Below are positions 8,664 to 17,964 of a stretch of 64,000 bases of DNA, in pieces. The stretch's first letter is position 1. Every line of letters begins with the position of its first letter. The stretch comes from Verrucomicrobiota bacterium (GTDB taxonomy: Bacteria > Verrucomicrobiota > Verrucomicrobiia > Limisphaerales > J093): positions 89,740 through 153,739 of the forward strand of contig JAOSKK010000003.1 in NCBI GenBank assembly GCA_027493615.1, given 5' to 3'. The notes beneath the pieces are model-generated. The model was given only the letters and a program-made list of their open reading frames with translations. It did not search any database and was not told where the DNA came from. Position numbers and translations under genes: made by a program.

Positions 8664-9398
8664 ATGCCCAGCGCCCCGATGCGTCCACCCCCGCGCCGGT
8701 TCGATTTCGAGCGCGATGCGTTCGCCTTCCCCAATGAGCTGGTTTGGGAGTACAGCTTCGCCGCCGATGGCTCGGCGCGGACGCGCCGCCGGCAACCGCC
8801 CCCCACGTACGCCCACCGTTGCTTCGTGCTGGCCCGGTCGGCCCGCCAGTTCCTCTACCACGCCCGCTTCGAGCCTTCGGCCACCAAGCTGGCCGCGGCG
8901 CAATACCGCCAGCGCGTGCGCGCGGTGGTGCGCCGGAATCCCCGCCAGCCGTGTCCCGCGGAGGACCAGTTGGTTTTCCCCGGCTACGACGGACTGCGCG
9001 GGTTCAGTCGTGAATGGGAGCCGCTGCTGAAGGCGGAATGTGGCGGCGCGTGGGAATCGTACGCGTTGCGCAGCCATTGGCGCATGGTGTTCCCGATCTC
9101 CCGCCGACATCAGGCCGCCACGGCAGCGGAGTTGAGCGAGCGAATCCGCGCCGGCTTCGCGCCCATCGTGCACCTGGTCCGATTCCCGCAACTCACCATC
9201 AACCACGGCATCGTGCTCTTCGCCCGCCGCGAGGTCGCGGGCGGCGTGGAGTTCGCCGGCTACGATCCGAACCGGCCCGCAGAACCCGCGGCGTTGCGGT
9301 TCGATCCCCTTCGTCGGACCTTCACGCTGCCCCCAAATCCCTACTGGCCAGGGGGCGACCTCGACGTGATCGAGATCTATCGCTCGTGGTGGTTCTGA
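8664..9398 (+). CDS. unknown protein of the lipid cluster, possible papain-like fold
   Basis: 244 residues, no signal peptide or membrane segment. Rich in arginine, tryptophan and tyrosine. The second half contains NHGIVLFARR followed by GYDPNRP and a final beta-hairpin ending YRSWWF. A 'N-H-G-[hydrophobic] ... Y-D-P-N' order is what papain-fold acyl hydrolases and C39-like peptidases show around their His and Asp/Asn. I do not see a convincing catalytic Cys in the first half, where WESYALRSHW might hold the equivalent helix. No family assigned. Position between the adenylating enzyme and the glycosyltransferase, with a start 33 bases from the divergent ligase, suggests a cluster function. 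Start chosen at the ATG 8664; an internal ATG at 8679 is possible. Confidence 0.6.
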   Translation: MPSAPMRPPPRRFDFERDAFAFPNELVWEYSFAADGSARTRRRQPPPTYAHRCFVLARSARQFLYHARFEPSATKLAAAQYRQRVRAVVRRNPRQPCPAEDQLVFPGYDGLRGFSREWEPLLKAECGGAWESYALRSHWRMVFPISRRHQAATAAELSERIRAGFAPIVHLVRFPQLTINHGIVLFARREVAGGVEFAGYDPNRPAEPAALRFDPLRRTFTLPPNPYWPGGDLDVIEIYRSWWF

Positions 9399-9763
9399 GG
9401 CGCCGGCGAGGTGGCCGGGCGCGGTTTCCAGAAGGCGCCGCCGAAGAACACCAGACCGCAGAGGTTGATGCCCGCGATGTAGCCCAGCTTGTAGCCTCGG
9501 CCCGTGTTGCACGGGGCGAAGATGCTCACGTCCTGGCCCATCAGCAGCGCAGGCAGGGCCATGGGCATGCACGCGCCGTGGGCCACGCCCCATCCGAATC
9601 CAGGCACGCGATCCGGCGGGTAGAGCCGCGGCCCCGCCCAGCCGTAGAGCCAGCCGAGCAGGAGGCCCACGATGAGCAGGCGCAGCGCCACCTTGAGCGC
9701 CGCCGTCAGCCAGCCCCGACGGCAGCACGACCGCAGGCAGCGGATGGGCAGGAAGTCAGCCAT
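9377..9763 (-). CDS. small membrane protein next to GT2, unknown
   Basis: 128 residues with two or three hydrophobic segments: residues about 20-42 (LKVALRLLIVGLLLGWLYGW), 65-78 (ACMPMALPALLMG) and 95-112 (YIAGINLCGLVFFGGAFW). Conserved-looking polar pieces are GWGVAHGACMP and APCNTGRGYKLGY. It lies immediately downstream of the GT2 gene (start three bases after the corrected GT2 stop), so the two are probably co-translated. Its 3' end overlaps the unknown gene at 8664 by 22 bases tail to tail. No known family identified. Confidence 0.65.
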   Translation of the reverse strand: MADFLPIRCLRSCCRRGWLTAALKVALRLLIVGLLLGWLYGWAGPRLYPPDRVPGFGWGVAHGACMPMALPALLMGQDVSIFAPCNTGRGYKLGYIAGINLCGLVFFGGAFWKPRPATSPAPQNHHER

Positions 9764-9766
9764 GAC

Positions 9767-10526
9767 TCAATCGGTGACCAGTCCGGGAGTGGTCGCAGCG
9801 GCAACCGTCGGCCTCCACCGCGAATGACGCCACCAGCGCCACCAGCGCCAGGCATCCGCGATGGGCCGGATCCGACTCGGTCGCCGCCCCGGGATCGCGG
9901 GCACCGGCACGAAGCGGACCCGGGCCGCCGCCGCAAGGGAACGCCAGCAGCACCTCCGATTCGACCTCGAAATGATCCGTCGTCAGCGTCAGTTGCGCCC
10001 ACCGGTTCAACCGCAGCAGGCGGAAACCACATTGCGAATCGGGCAGCGGCGTCCCCACCCGTCGCGAAAGCTGCCGGCTCAGCCAGTGGTTCACGAGACG
10101 GCGAACAACCGGCAGGGCAGCCGGGCGGGCGAAACGGTTGCCAACGACCAACTCGGCTCCGGTCTCCTCCGCGCACCGGAACAAGCACGGAATGCTCTCC
10201 GGCGGATGCTGGCCATCGGCATCGAGCGTCAGGCCCCAAACGAGGCCTTCCTGGAGCGCCGCCGTCAGCCCCGTACGCAGGGCGGCACCCTTGCCGCGCT
10301 GGCGATCATGCCGCAGCACGCGCGCGCCGGAGGCGATGGCCGCCGCCGCCGTGGCGTCCGAAGAACCATCGTCCACAACGAAGACCCGGGGCAGTTGCGA
10401 CCGTGTCCGGAGCACGATGTCGGCAATCGTCGCCGCTTCATTCCAGCACGGGATGACGGCGGCGCAGTCGGCGATGGCGTTCACGGCGTTCGACCGTAGG
10501 CGAGAGCTCGGCCCGGCCAAAGCCAA
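9767..10526 (-). CDS. GT2 family glycosyltransferase (DPM/DPG synthase-like)
   Basis: Family 2 glycosyltransferase with GT-A fold: N-terminal AAVIPCWNEAATIADIV, VFVVDDGSSDATAA, then the metal-binding DADGQHPPE (the DXD-type site) and the downstream QCGFRLLR. The frame is lost near 9930 in a GC-rich run; the corrected frame reads VPVPAIPGRRPSRIRP then DAWRWWRWWRHSRW and stops at 9767-9769, a typical GT2 ending. The start may be the GTG of VNAIADCAAVIP rather than the ATG at 10526. No extra membrane domain. In this cluster it could glycosylate the acyl product or a polyprenyl-type carrier. It is divergent from the radical SAM gene across 120 bases. Confidence 0.8.
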
Positions 10527-10646
10527 AAGGCGTTGCCCGGCCGGCGGGCCAGGGGTTTACTGCGCGCGGTGTTGGCCGCCTGTTATTCCCTGATCTGCCA
10601 AAGCCACCGCCGCTGCGCCCCCGACGCCGCCGCGGCTTGAACCGTC

Positions 10647-12041
10647 ATGGCAAGCCGGGTTCTCCTCATCAGCACGAACCGGTGCGACTTCCCCTACCCG
10701 GTCTTCCCGCTCGGGCTGGCGATGTTGGACACCGCCCTGCAGCGGGCCGGCCACGTCACCGGCTGGCATGACTGTCAGGTGACCGCGGAGCCCGTGGAGA
10801 CGGTCGTGGAGCGGTTTCGTCCGGATTTCCTCTGCCTGTCGCTGCGCAACATCGACGACGTGGTGTTCAAGCGGCAGCACACCTACTACGGCGCACTGGT
10901 CGAACTGTGCCAGGCCGTCCGCCGCCAGACGGCGTGCCCGGTCATCATCGGCGGCAGCGGCTTCTCGATTTTTCCTGAAACGCTGCTTGGCCTGACCGGC
11001 GCCGACTACGGGATCGTGGGGGAAGCCGAGGCCAGCCTGCCGCAGTTGCTCGGCGCGTTGGAGCACGGCACCGATCCCTCCGCCACGCCCGGCCTCGTGC
11101 ATCGGCGGGACGGCCGGGTGGTGATCAATGACCGCACCGCCCTCCCGTTTCACGCGTACCCGGAACCGACGCTGCGTCCGCCCGAACTGGTGGACTACTA
11201 CCTGCGGACGAGTTCGATGCTGAATCTCCAGACCCAACGTGGCTGCGCCTTCGAGTGCTGCTATTGCACGTACCCGCTGCTGGAGGGAACCCGCCAGCGG
11301 CGGCGCGAGCCGGAAGCCGTGGCGGAAGACTTCGCAAGTCTCGAGCGATGCGGCGCACGTTACGCGTTCGTCGTGGATTCCGTGTTCAATTCGTCGCCCA
11401 CGCACGTCCTGGAAACCTGCGAGGCCATCCTCCGGCGCAACCTGAAACTGCGGTGGTGTTGTTTCCTCCGTCCGCAGGGGTTGACCCGCGAACAGATGAC
11501 GGTCATGGCGCGCGCAGGCCTCGCGCACATCGAGTTCGGCTCGGACAGCTTCTGCGACCCGGTGCTCGCCGCGTACGGGAAGCACTTCACGTTCGACGAC
11601 ATCCTCGCCGCCAGCGAACTGGCCCGGGAGGCGCAGGTGGACTACTGCCACTTCCTGATCTGCGGCGGGCCTGGCGAGACCGTCGCCACGCTGCGCGAAA
11701 GCCATCAGAATTCCCAGCACCTCCGGAATGCCGTGGTTCTTGCCCTGCCGGGCATGCGCGTCTATCCCGGAACCCGTCTCTTCGACGCCGCCCGACGACA
11801 GGCGGGTTGTCCGGAGGGGGCGGATCTCCTGGAACCCCACTTCTACCTCAGTCCGGAGCTCACGTTCGAGCAGGTGGCTGCCGAGCTGCAGTCCTTCTCG
11901 CGGACGTCCAGCAACTGGATCGTCACCGAGCCGGGGCCCGATTACGCCGCCTTGGCCGCCCGTCTCCGGCAACGCGGCGTCGTCGGCCCCATGTGGAGTT
12001 ACCTCGCGCTGATGCAGCGCGTGCTGCCGCGCCCCGCCTGA
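10647..12041 (+). CDS. B12-binding-domain radical SAM enzyme of a lipid cluster
   Basis: 464 residues in one frame. The radical SAM cluster motif CX3CX2C is seen as CAFECCYC (Cys200, Cys204, Cys207) in the context LQTQRGCAFECCYCTYP. Residues 1-150 form the Rossmann-like cobalamin-binding-type domain: PVFPLGLAMLDTALQRAGH, CPVIIGGSGFSIFPE and DYGIVGEAE are typical. The classical DxHxxG base-off motif is not evident, as in many of this group. A distinct family of such enzymes occurs in lipid clusters including those proposed for ladderane synthesis; membership is recalled, not tested. Downstream are the ketosynthase pair in the same direction (26 bases). Likely chemistry: radical methylation, cyclisation or rearrangement on an acyl chain; the substrate is unknown. 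Confidence 0.8.
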   Translation: MASRVLLISTNRCDFPYPVFPLGLAMLDTALQRAGHVTGWHDCQVTAEPVETVVERFRPDFLCLSLRNIDDVVFKRQHTYYGALVELCQAVRRQTACPVIIGGSGFSIFPETLLGLTGADYGIVGEAEASLPQLLGALEHGTDPSATPGLVHRRDGRVVINDRTALPFHAYPEPTLRPPELVDYYLRTSSMLNLQTQRGCAFECCYCTYPLLEGTRQRRREPEAVAEDFASLERCGARYAFVVDSVFNSSPTHVLETCEAILRRNLKLRWCCFLRPQGLTREQMTVMARAGLAHIEFGSDSFCDPVLAAYGKHFTFDDILAASELAREAQVDYCHFLICGGPGETVATLRESHQNSQHLRNAVVLALPGMRVYPGTRLFDAARRQAGCPEGADLLEPHFYLSPELTFEQVAAELQSFSRTSSNWIVTEPGPDYAALAARLRQRGVVGPMWSYLALMQRVLPRPA

Positions 12042-12066
12042 CGATGCTGTTCCCCCCGCCACTACG

Positions 12067-13281
12067 GTGCCTGCCGGTCGCGTCGTGGCGACGGGGGTCG
12101 GCATCGTCACCGCGCTGGGCCTGGGCTGGCGCGACAACGCCGCGGGCTTCCGGGCGGGGCGAACGGCGTTTCGACCGGTCACGCTGTTCGATGTCTCCAG
12201 GCAACGGGCGAAGCTCGCCGCCGAAGTGGACCTGCCCCCGGCCCTTCCGACCACCCAGCTCGGCAGGAAACAGGAACACCGGCTCGAACGCGGGGCGCGC
12301 ATGCTGCTGTTCGCCGCCCACGAGGCGTGGACCCAGGCCGGCTGGGAGGCAGCCAGCGACCTTCCCGTGGTGTTGGGAACGACCGGCGGCGGCATGACGT
12401 TGGGCGAGGATTACTACCGGACGGCGGTGACCGAAGGCTCCCGCCGGCGCGGACAGGCCACCCGGGTCGTCCATTACCAGGCCCAGCGGCAGGGCCTTGA
12501 CCTGCTGGATGCCCTCGGGTGTCAGGGCCCGGTCACCATCATCGCGAATGCCTGCGCTTCCGGCGCCAACGCCATCGGCCGCGCCTGGGAACTGATCCGG
12601 GACGGACGCGCCTGCCGGGTGCTCACCGGTGGCTATGATGCCCTCGCGCAACTGGTCTTCGCGGGCTTCGACTCCCTCCAGGCACTCTCGACCACCCGCT
12701 GCCGGCCGTTCGACGTCGCGCGCGACGGCCTGGCCTTGGGGGAAGGCGCTGCCGTGCTCTGCCTTGAATCCCTCGAGCACGCCCGGGCGCGCGGCGCGGA
12801 AATCCTCGGCGAAATCATCGGCTACGGGGCCGCCAACGATGTCCATCACCTCACCCAACCGCATCCCCAGGGCGATGCGGCGTTGGCCGCGATGCAGGCC
12901 GCGACGGCCGCCGCCGGCATCGCGCCGGACGAGGTGGATTACGTGAACGCGCACGGCACCGGCACGCCCCTGAACGACCACGCCGAGGCCGCGGCCATTA
13001 ACCGCTGGGCGGGCCGTCGGGCGGCGGACTTGCCGGTCAGCGCGACCAAGGCCGGCGTGGGCCATCTCCTCGGAGCCGCCGGCGCGGTCGAGGCCGTGGT
13101 CTGCCTGATGGCGCTGCGTGGGCAATGGCTCCCGCCGCAGACCACAACCGAGACGCCCGACCCGGTCTGCCAGTTCCCGCTCGTGCGCCAGCCGACCGAC
13201 GCGCGAGTGAACATCGCGCTCTCGAACTCGTTCGGATTCGGCGGCGCCAACGCGTCTTTGTTGTTCCGGAGGTGGGCGTGA
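12067..13281 (+). CDS. FabF-like 3-oxoacyl-ACP synthase (KS)
   Basis: 404 residues with the full KAS II catalytic set: nucleophile Cys163 in NACASGANA, His296 in NAHGTGTPLND, Lys328 and His333 in TKAGVGHLLGAAG, and the C-terminal GFGGANASL loop. It condenses malonyl-ACP with a growing acyl-ACP. The start is taken at GTG 12067; an ATG at 12044 would be in frame if the C6 run at 12050 has a base error. It overlaps the following KS-like gene by GTGA, the classic arrangement of a KS/chain-length-factor pair. With the dehydratase and adenylating enzyme it forms the elongation core of the cluster. Confidence 0.9.
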   Translation: MPAGRVVATGVGIVTALGLGWRDNAAGFRAGRTAFRPVTLFDVSRQRAKLAAEVDLPPALPTTQLGRKQEHRLERGARMLLFAAHEAWTQAGWEAASDLPVVLGTTGGGMTLGEDYYRTAVTEGSRRRGQATRVVHYQAQRQGLDLLDALGCQGPVTIIANACASGANAIGRAWELIRDGRACRVLTGGYDALAQLVFAGFDSLQALSTTRCRPFDVARDGLALGEGAAVLCLESLEHARARGAEILGEIIGYGAANDVHHLTQPHPQGDAALAAMQAATAAAGIAPDEVDYVNAHGTGTPLNDHAEAAAINRWAGRRAADLPVSATKAGVGHLLGAAGAVEAVVCLMALRGQWLPPQTTTETPDPVCQFPLVRQPTDARVNIALSNSFGFGGANASLLFRRWA

Positions 13282-14304
13282 GCGCCATCGTCGTCACCGG
13301 GCTCGGGGCAGTGTCGCCGGCAGGTTGGGGGGGTGGGGTCGCTGTATGCCGCCGTGCTCGGGAACGCGGCGCTCCCGTGCGTCCCGCTGGCGCATCCCAG
13401 ACGTGCCCAACCGCTCCTGACCCGGCCAGTGCCGACACCTCTGACGCACCCGGCGTTGCTCGGACATCCCCGGGTCCGACGCGCCAGTCCGATCACCCGG
13501 CATTGTCTGGGCGCCGCGCTCGAGGCGTTGGGAACGACCGAGCACCCGTCACCGCGGATCGGCGTGATCACTTGCGTGCTGGCGGGCTGCGTGAACTACT
13601 CGAGGCGCTTCTGCGATGAGATGCTGCGCGACCCGGCGAGCGCAAGTCCCCTGGTCTTTCCGGAAACCGTGTTCAACGCTCCCGCCAGCCACCTCGCCGC
13701 CTGCCTCGGCACCACGGCGGAGAACTGCACGCTGGTGGGCGACGAAGGCATGTTCGCCCAGGGCCTCGCCCTCGCGAGCGACTGGCTCCTGCGCGGCAAG
13801 GCTGACGCCGTGCTGGTGGTGGGGGCTGACGAACTCGACTGGCTGGTCGGCGGCGCCATGAGTCTCTTCGACCCGGGACTCATCCACGCCGCCGGCGCCG
13901 GCGCGGTGTGCCTGCGGCGGGCCGCGGTGTTCGGTCCCGTGGTCGCGCTCGAGGCGGTGACGGACGCGGTGTCCTTCACCCGGCGGGAATCGCGGGCGTC
14001 GGCAGCGCAGCGGGTGCGCGCGCAGTTGCCGGCCGGTGCCGTGGAGGAACTGCTGGTTTCGTCGTCGCGAGGCTGCGCGCGTTTGGACGCGGCGGAGGAC
14101 GCCACGTGGGCGGACTGGCCGGGTCGCCGCCTGCATCCCCAGCGCATGCTGGGTGTCGCCTTCGCCGCCGGTGCGGCCTGGCAGGTGGTGGTGGCGTGCG
14201 AAGCCTTGCGCCGCGGTGCCGCGCAGGCCGCCAACGTGGCGATCACCGGCACCAACCAGCAGGCGGTCGGCGTCCGGTTCCGGGCCGGCCTGGACACCGC
14301 CTGA
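13278..14304 (+). CDS. KS-like chain-length-factor partner, catalytic residues lost
   Basis: Starts at the GTG overlapping the KS stop (SAIVVTGLGAVSPAGWG). The frame is lost in the G7 run near 13326; deleting one G gives GWGVGSLYAAVLGN and reading continues to 14304, about 341 residues. Thiolase-fold landmarks remain: FPETVFNAPASHLAACLG, VLVVGADELDW and GVAFAAGAAW. The nucleophile position reads VGDEGMF (Gly where KS has Cys163), the first His region is RGCARLD, and the K..GH region reads RMLGVAF (Phe for His). It therefore cannot condense by itself and is best read as the CLF/KS-beta subunit that pairs with the upstream KS and sets chain length, as in type II PKS and aryl polyene systems. 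Confidence 0.75.
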
Positions 14305-14508
14305 GCCGGCGCTACGCCACGCGGGCGACCCCGCACGACCGAGGCGCAGATTGGCATTGCAGCGCCCGATGGCCTGCCCTATCAAACGGCGTTGGCTTTT
14401 CCGTGGGTTTGGGACGTGCCTCGGTTGCCGCGAGATCAGACGCTTTGCGGCGGCGGGGCCAGCCCGAGCTCAGAGCCCGATCCGACAACAAAACGCCTGC
14501 AACCCGTT

Positions 14509-17500
14509 ATGACACCACGTATTCCACTCAAATCAGCATGGCTAGCTGGTCCGATGGCCGGCTTGGCCTTCCTGGCACCGACGCTGGGAGGCAGCTTCAA
14601 CGCGGACTTCAACGACAATCAAGTCCCCGCCGGCTCCGCTCTGTATGGCGACACGGGGACGGGCGACGCCGGGGTCGTGGAAGAGGGCGTCCTGAAGCTC
14701 ACCAAGGCCGTTGGCAGCCTGCAGGCCGGCTTCGTCATTGACGATCTCGACGGCGGGGCCACGGTCAGCGGCTTCACCGCCACGTTCAAGCTGCTGGTGG
14801 GAGGCGGCAGCGGGGCCGACGGCTTCAGCTTCAATTTCGGCGCCGACGTGCCCGACGGCACCTTCGGAGAGGAGGGAACCGGCACCGGCCTGACCATTTG
14901 CTTTGACGTGTACAACAATGGCGACGGCGAAGCCCCCGGCCATTGACCTCAAGAACGCCGGCACCATCGTGGCCTCGGCCAAAGGCGCCTCAACGCTGGC
15001 GCTCTTCCGCCAAAACAAGTTCGTGGACGTCAGCGTCCAAGTGAACACCGACAGCACCCTCAACCTCGCGGTCGACAACACGGTCGTCTTCACCAACTTT
15101 TACGGCGCTTTCACCCCGACACCGGGCCGTTTCGGCTTCGGGGCCCGCACCGGCGGATCCCACGACAACCACTGGGTCGATGACATCCGGATCGTCACCT
15201 CAACGGCGCCTCCGGTCGAACCGGCCCACCCGCTGGTGATCCTCAACTCCCCGTCCGGCGGCGATGTCACCCCCGAACCGCTGATTCAGGTGCAAATCAA
15301 GGACTTCACCACCCAGGCCAACAAGGACTCCGTCAGGCTGTTGTTGAATGGCACGGAAGTGAGTCCGACGGTGGTCAAGACCGATGACATCACCACGGTG
15401 GATTTCGACCCGCCCGGCCTGTTGCCTCCCTTGTCGGCCAACACCTACACGGTGATCTACACGGACAACAGCACGCCTCCGTACACCTCTACGCACACGT
15501 TTTCCTTCACGGTGGCGAGCTACAACAACGTCGTCCTGCCTGCCCCTCTTTACCTGGAGACGTTCGAAGGCGCCGAGGAAGGCTCGCTGCCGACCGGTTG
15601 GGTGCAAACCAACGCGACCTACTCACTCAACCCGGGCTACCTGGACCTCGGCGATCCCAACTCGGACTCGTATCTGGGCTGGACGGTCATCGAACGCACG
15701 CGTCTGGAAGGCAACCCCTTTGACGCCCGGCGGTTGAACGTGGCCCCCGGGTATCTCAACGGTCAGCGGATCACGAGCCTGGTGGATGGCAAGAGTGTCT
15801 ATGCCGAGTCGGACAACCGCGGTTCGAGTCAGATCCAGATGCTCTTCTCGCCAGACTACGACCTGACCGGTAAGAGGGACGTGTACGTGTCCTACAACAG
15901 CTACTACGAGCAGAACCAAGACAGCATGGGTTGCGTGGAGTACTCGATTGATGGAGGGGCTACCTGGTTGCCCGTCGTGTACATGCTCGACGGTCCTGAC
16001 ATCTACAAGGACGCCAGCGGCAACATCGATGCCGTGAAGACCTTCACCAATGTGGCCGCGTGCTGTGGGGATCAGCCGTGGTATATGGACCCATTCGGTT
16101 CGGGGCAGGGACTCTGGGGAGGCTACTTCGGCGCGTTCATTGGCGTGACCGAAGACAAATGGGCCACGCTCGGCCCTTACATCAGTGCGCGCGTCAATGA
16201 TGATCCCGTCGAGTCCAAGCGGGTGGAACTGTTCCGTCTTCCCCAGGCGGACAACCAAGCCAGGGTGCGCTTCCGCTTCACGCAAGTGGGCACCGGCAGT
16301 TGGTACTTCGGCATCGACAACTTCGGCCTCTACAGCATCCAGACTCCCTCGCAGGTCGACTACAGCATCGGCCTGAACTTCGGCGCGGACGAGGCGAATG
16401 GCAGCAAGACGGGCACGTTGGCCGCCACCGACCAGGCGGGTGTGCCCGGGGTGGCGCAGGCCAATTGGAACAACCTGAGCCTGCTCAGCGGGTCCAACGC
16501 CACCCCCATCCTCGCCGACGTTCGCGGCACGGCCGAACCCACCGCCGTCGCCGTCGCGTGGAACTCGGCCAACACGTGGTCCTCCACCGGTCGCGGCGAG
16601 GAGAACAATGCGTTCAGCGGCGCGGACAAGGCCTTGATGACCGGGTACCTGGACACCGGCAACGCGACGACCTCGACCGTGCAGATCGTGAACCTCCCCG
16701 CCCAACTCACCGAGGCAGGCTATGACGTTTACGTCTATGCAATGGGCGGCGTGGGCGGACGCGGCGGCAGCTACCGGATTCTCGACACCGCCACCGGCAA
16801 GGTCTTGCGCGATTCCATCCGGGCGCAGTCCCCCACCAACCTGGCCTCGTATGTCGAGGTGCCGACGAACCTGGGGGCCACGGCCAACGGGGCCGCGACC
16901 CTGGTGTTCGGCGCGGGCAACTACCTGGTCTTCCGCGGTCTGACCGCCGCGGCGATCACGGTGGAGGCCCGCACGGCCGCGGCCGGCGGGGGCGTGGGAT
17001 ACAGCGGGACGCCGCGCGCGCCGATCAACGCCATCCAGTTGGTGAGTCCGGCCGCCGAGGCGGTGTGGGAGGACGTCACGATGCCCGGGGATTGGATCGT
17101 GACGAGCAACTCCGACGACCGCTCACCGGCGGCGGAGCGGGTGCCTAACGCCATCGACAACAACGTGCTGACCAAGTACCTCAACTTCGGCAACGACACC
17201 GACCAGGCGCCCCCGTTTGTCGGTCCGGTGGGCCTCACCGTGAAGCCCGGTGCGGGTGCGTCGGTGGTGACCGGCCTGGCGTTCACCTCGGCCAACGACG
17301 CGCCCGAACGCGATCCGGCGGCCTACAAGCTGGAAGGGTCCAATGATGGCACCACCTTCACCCTGATCTCCGAAGGGCCGGTGGGGCCGTTCCGCGCCCG
17401 GTTCATCCGGCAGGAGATCGGCTTTGCCAACACGGTCGCGTACACAACCTACCGGCTCTCGATCCCGAGTGTGGCGAACAACGCGACCGCCAACAGCATG

Positions 17501-17725
17501 CAGTTCGCCGAAGTGGAGTTGCTGGGAACGGTGGTGGCCCCGAAGTTCACGGCCGTGACCCACAACGCCAACGGCTCGGTGACGGTCCAGTGGAAGGGCG
17601 GCGGGACCCTGCAGGCTGCCCCCAGCCTGGCCGGCCCCTGGCAGGACGTGCCCGGAGCCACCAGCCCTTACACGTTCAACCCGGCGGAGACCGGACCGGT
17701 GCTGTTCGGTCGGATCAAAAAGTAG
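14509..17725 (+). CDS. large secreted protein with lectin-like and discoidin-like domains
   Basis: Starts MTPRIPLKSAWLAGPMAGLA, a signal peptide. A first beta-sandwich (FNADFNDNQVPAGSALYGD to DGFSFNFGADVPDGTFGEEG) has the L-type lectin/LamG look. The frame changes in the C5 run near 14933 and continues AIDLKNAGTIV to the end, about 1,070 residues in total. Later parts: an Ig-like stretch (PLIQVQIKDFTTQANK), a second sandwich with LYLETFEGAEEGSLPTGW, then VTMPGDWIVTSNSDD with AAYKLEGSNDGTTFTLI, matching F5/8 type C (discoidin) carbohydrate-binding domains, and a C-terminal fibronectin-like tail common in verrucomicrobial exported proteins. No catalytic domain recognised. Probably an extracellular glycan-binding or structural protein. 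A clear terminator follows. Confidence 0.7.
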
Positions 17726-17757
17726 GCCTCAACCCACACCTCGGGTTTGCCGGTAAG

Positions 17758-17781
17758 GAGACCGGGCTTCGGCCCGGTCTC
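17758..17781 (+). terminator. rho-independent terminator-like hairpin
   Basis: A perfect 10-bp stem: gagaccgggc, loop ttcg, gcccggtctc, followed by ttgcttt. It lies 32 bases after the stop of the large secreted protein gene, so it should end that transcript. Confidence 0.8.
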
Positions 17782-17791
17782 TTGCTTTGCG

Positions 17792-17901
17792 AAGACGCAA
17801 TGGGGTCAAACATTGACATTTGACAATTCCCGCCGGGCGGTGGCCGGCGTGGTGGGGTTGGTAGAATGTCAAAATGTCAATGTTTGACCCCATTGCGTCT
17901 T
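17792..17901. repeat. 30-bp inverted repeat flanking a 50-bp core
   Basis: The left arm begins aagacgcaatggggtcaaac at 17792 and the right arm is its exact reverse complement ending at 17901; 30 bases match perfectly and a few more after a one-base bulge in a T run. The arms are AT-richer than the surroundings and contain the ggggtca/tgacccc block seen in REP-type palindromes. Its form fits a REP/BIME-like or miniature mobile palindrome, not a terminator, since a separate terminator lies just upstream. Confidence 0.75.
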
Positions 17902-17964
17902 GTCAAGCGGCGACGGTCGCGGCACTCTGATTTGCTTGCTCGTGCCCGCGGCTCAAGTGAAACC

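Noticed and set aside
13326..13332. Programmed frameshift in the KS-like partner
   Set aside because: Same type of break is found in about 23 unrelated genes at homopolymers; no slippery heptamer or stimulatory structure is needed to explain it.
17792..17901. CRISPR or riboswitch
   Set aside because: Only two inverted arms and no spacers; a riboswitch fold is not recognisable, and it follows a terminator rather than leading a gene.
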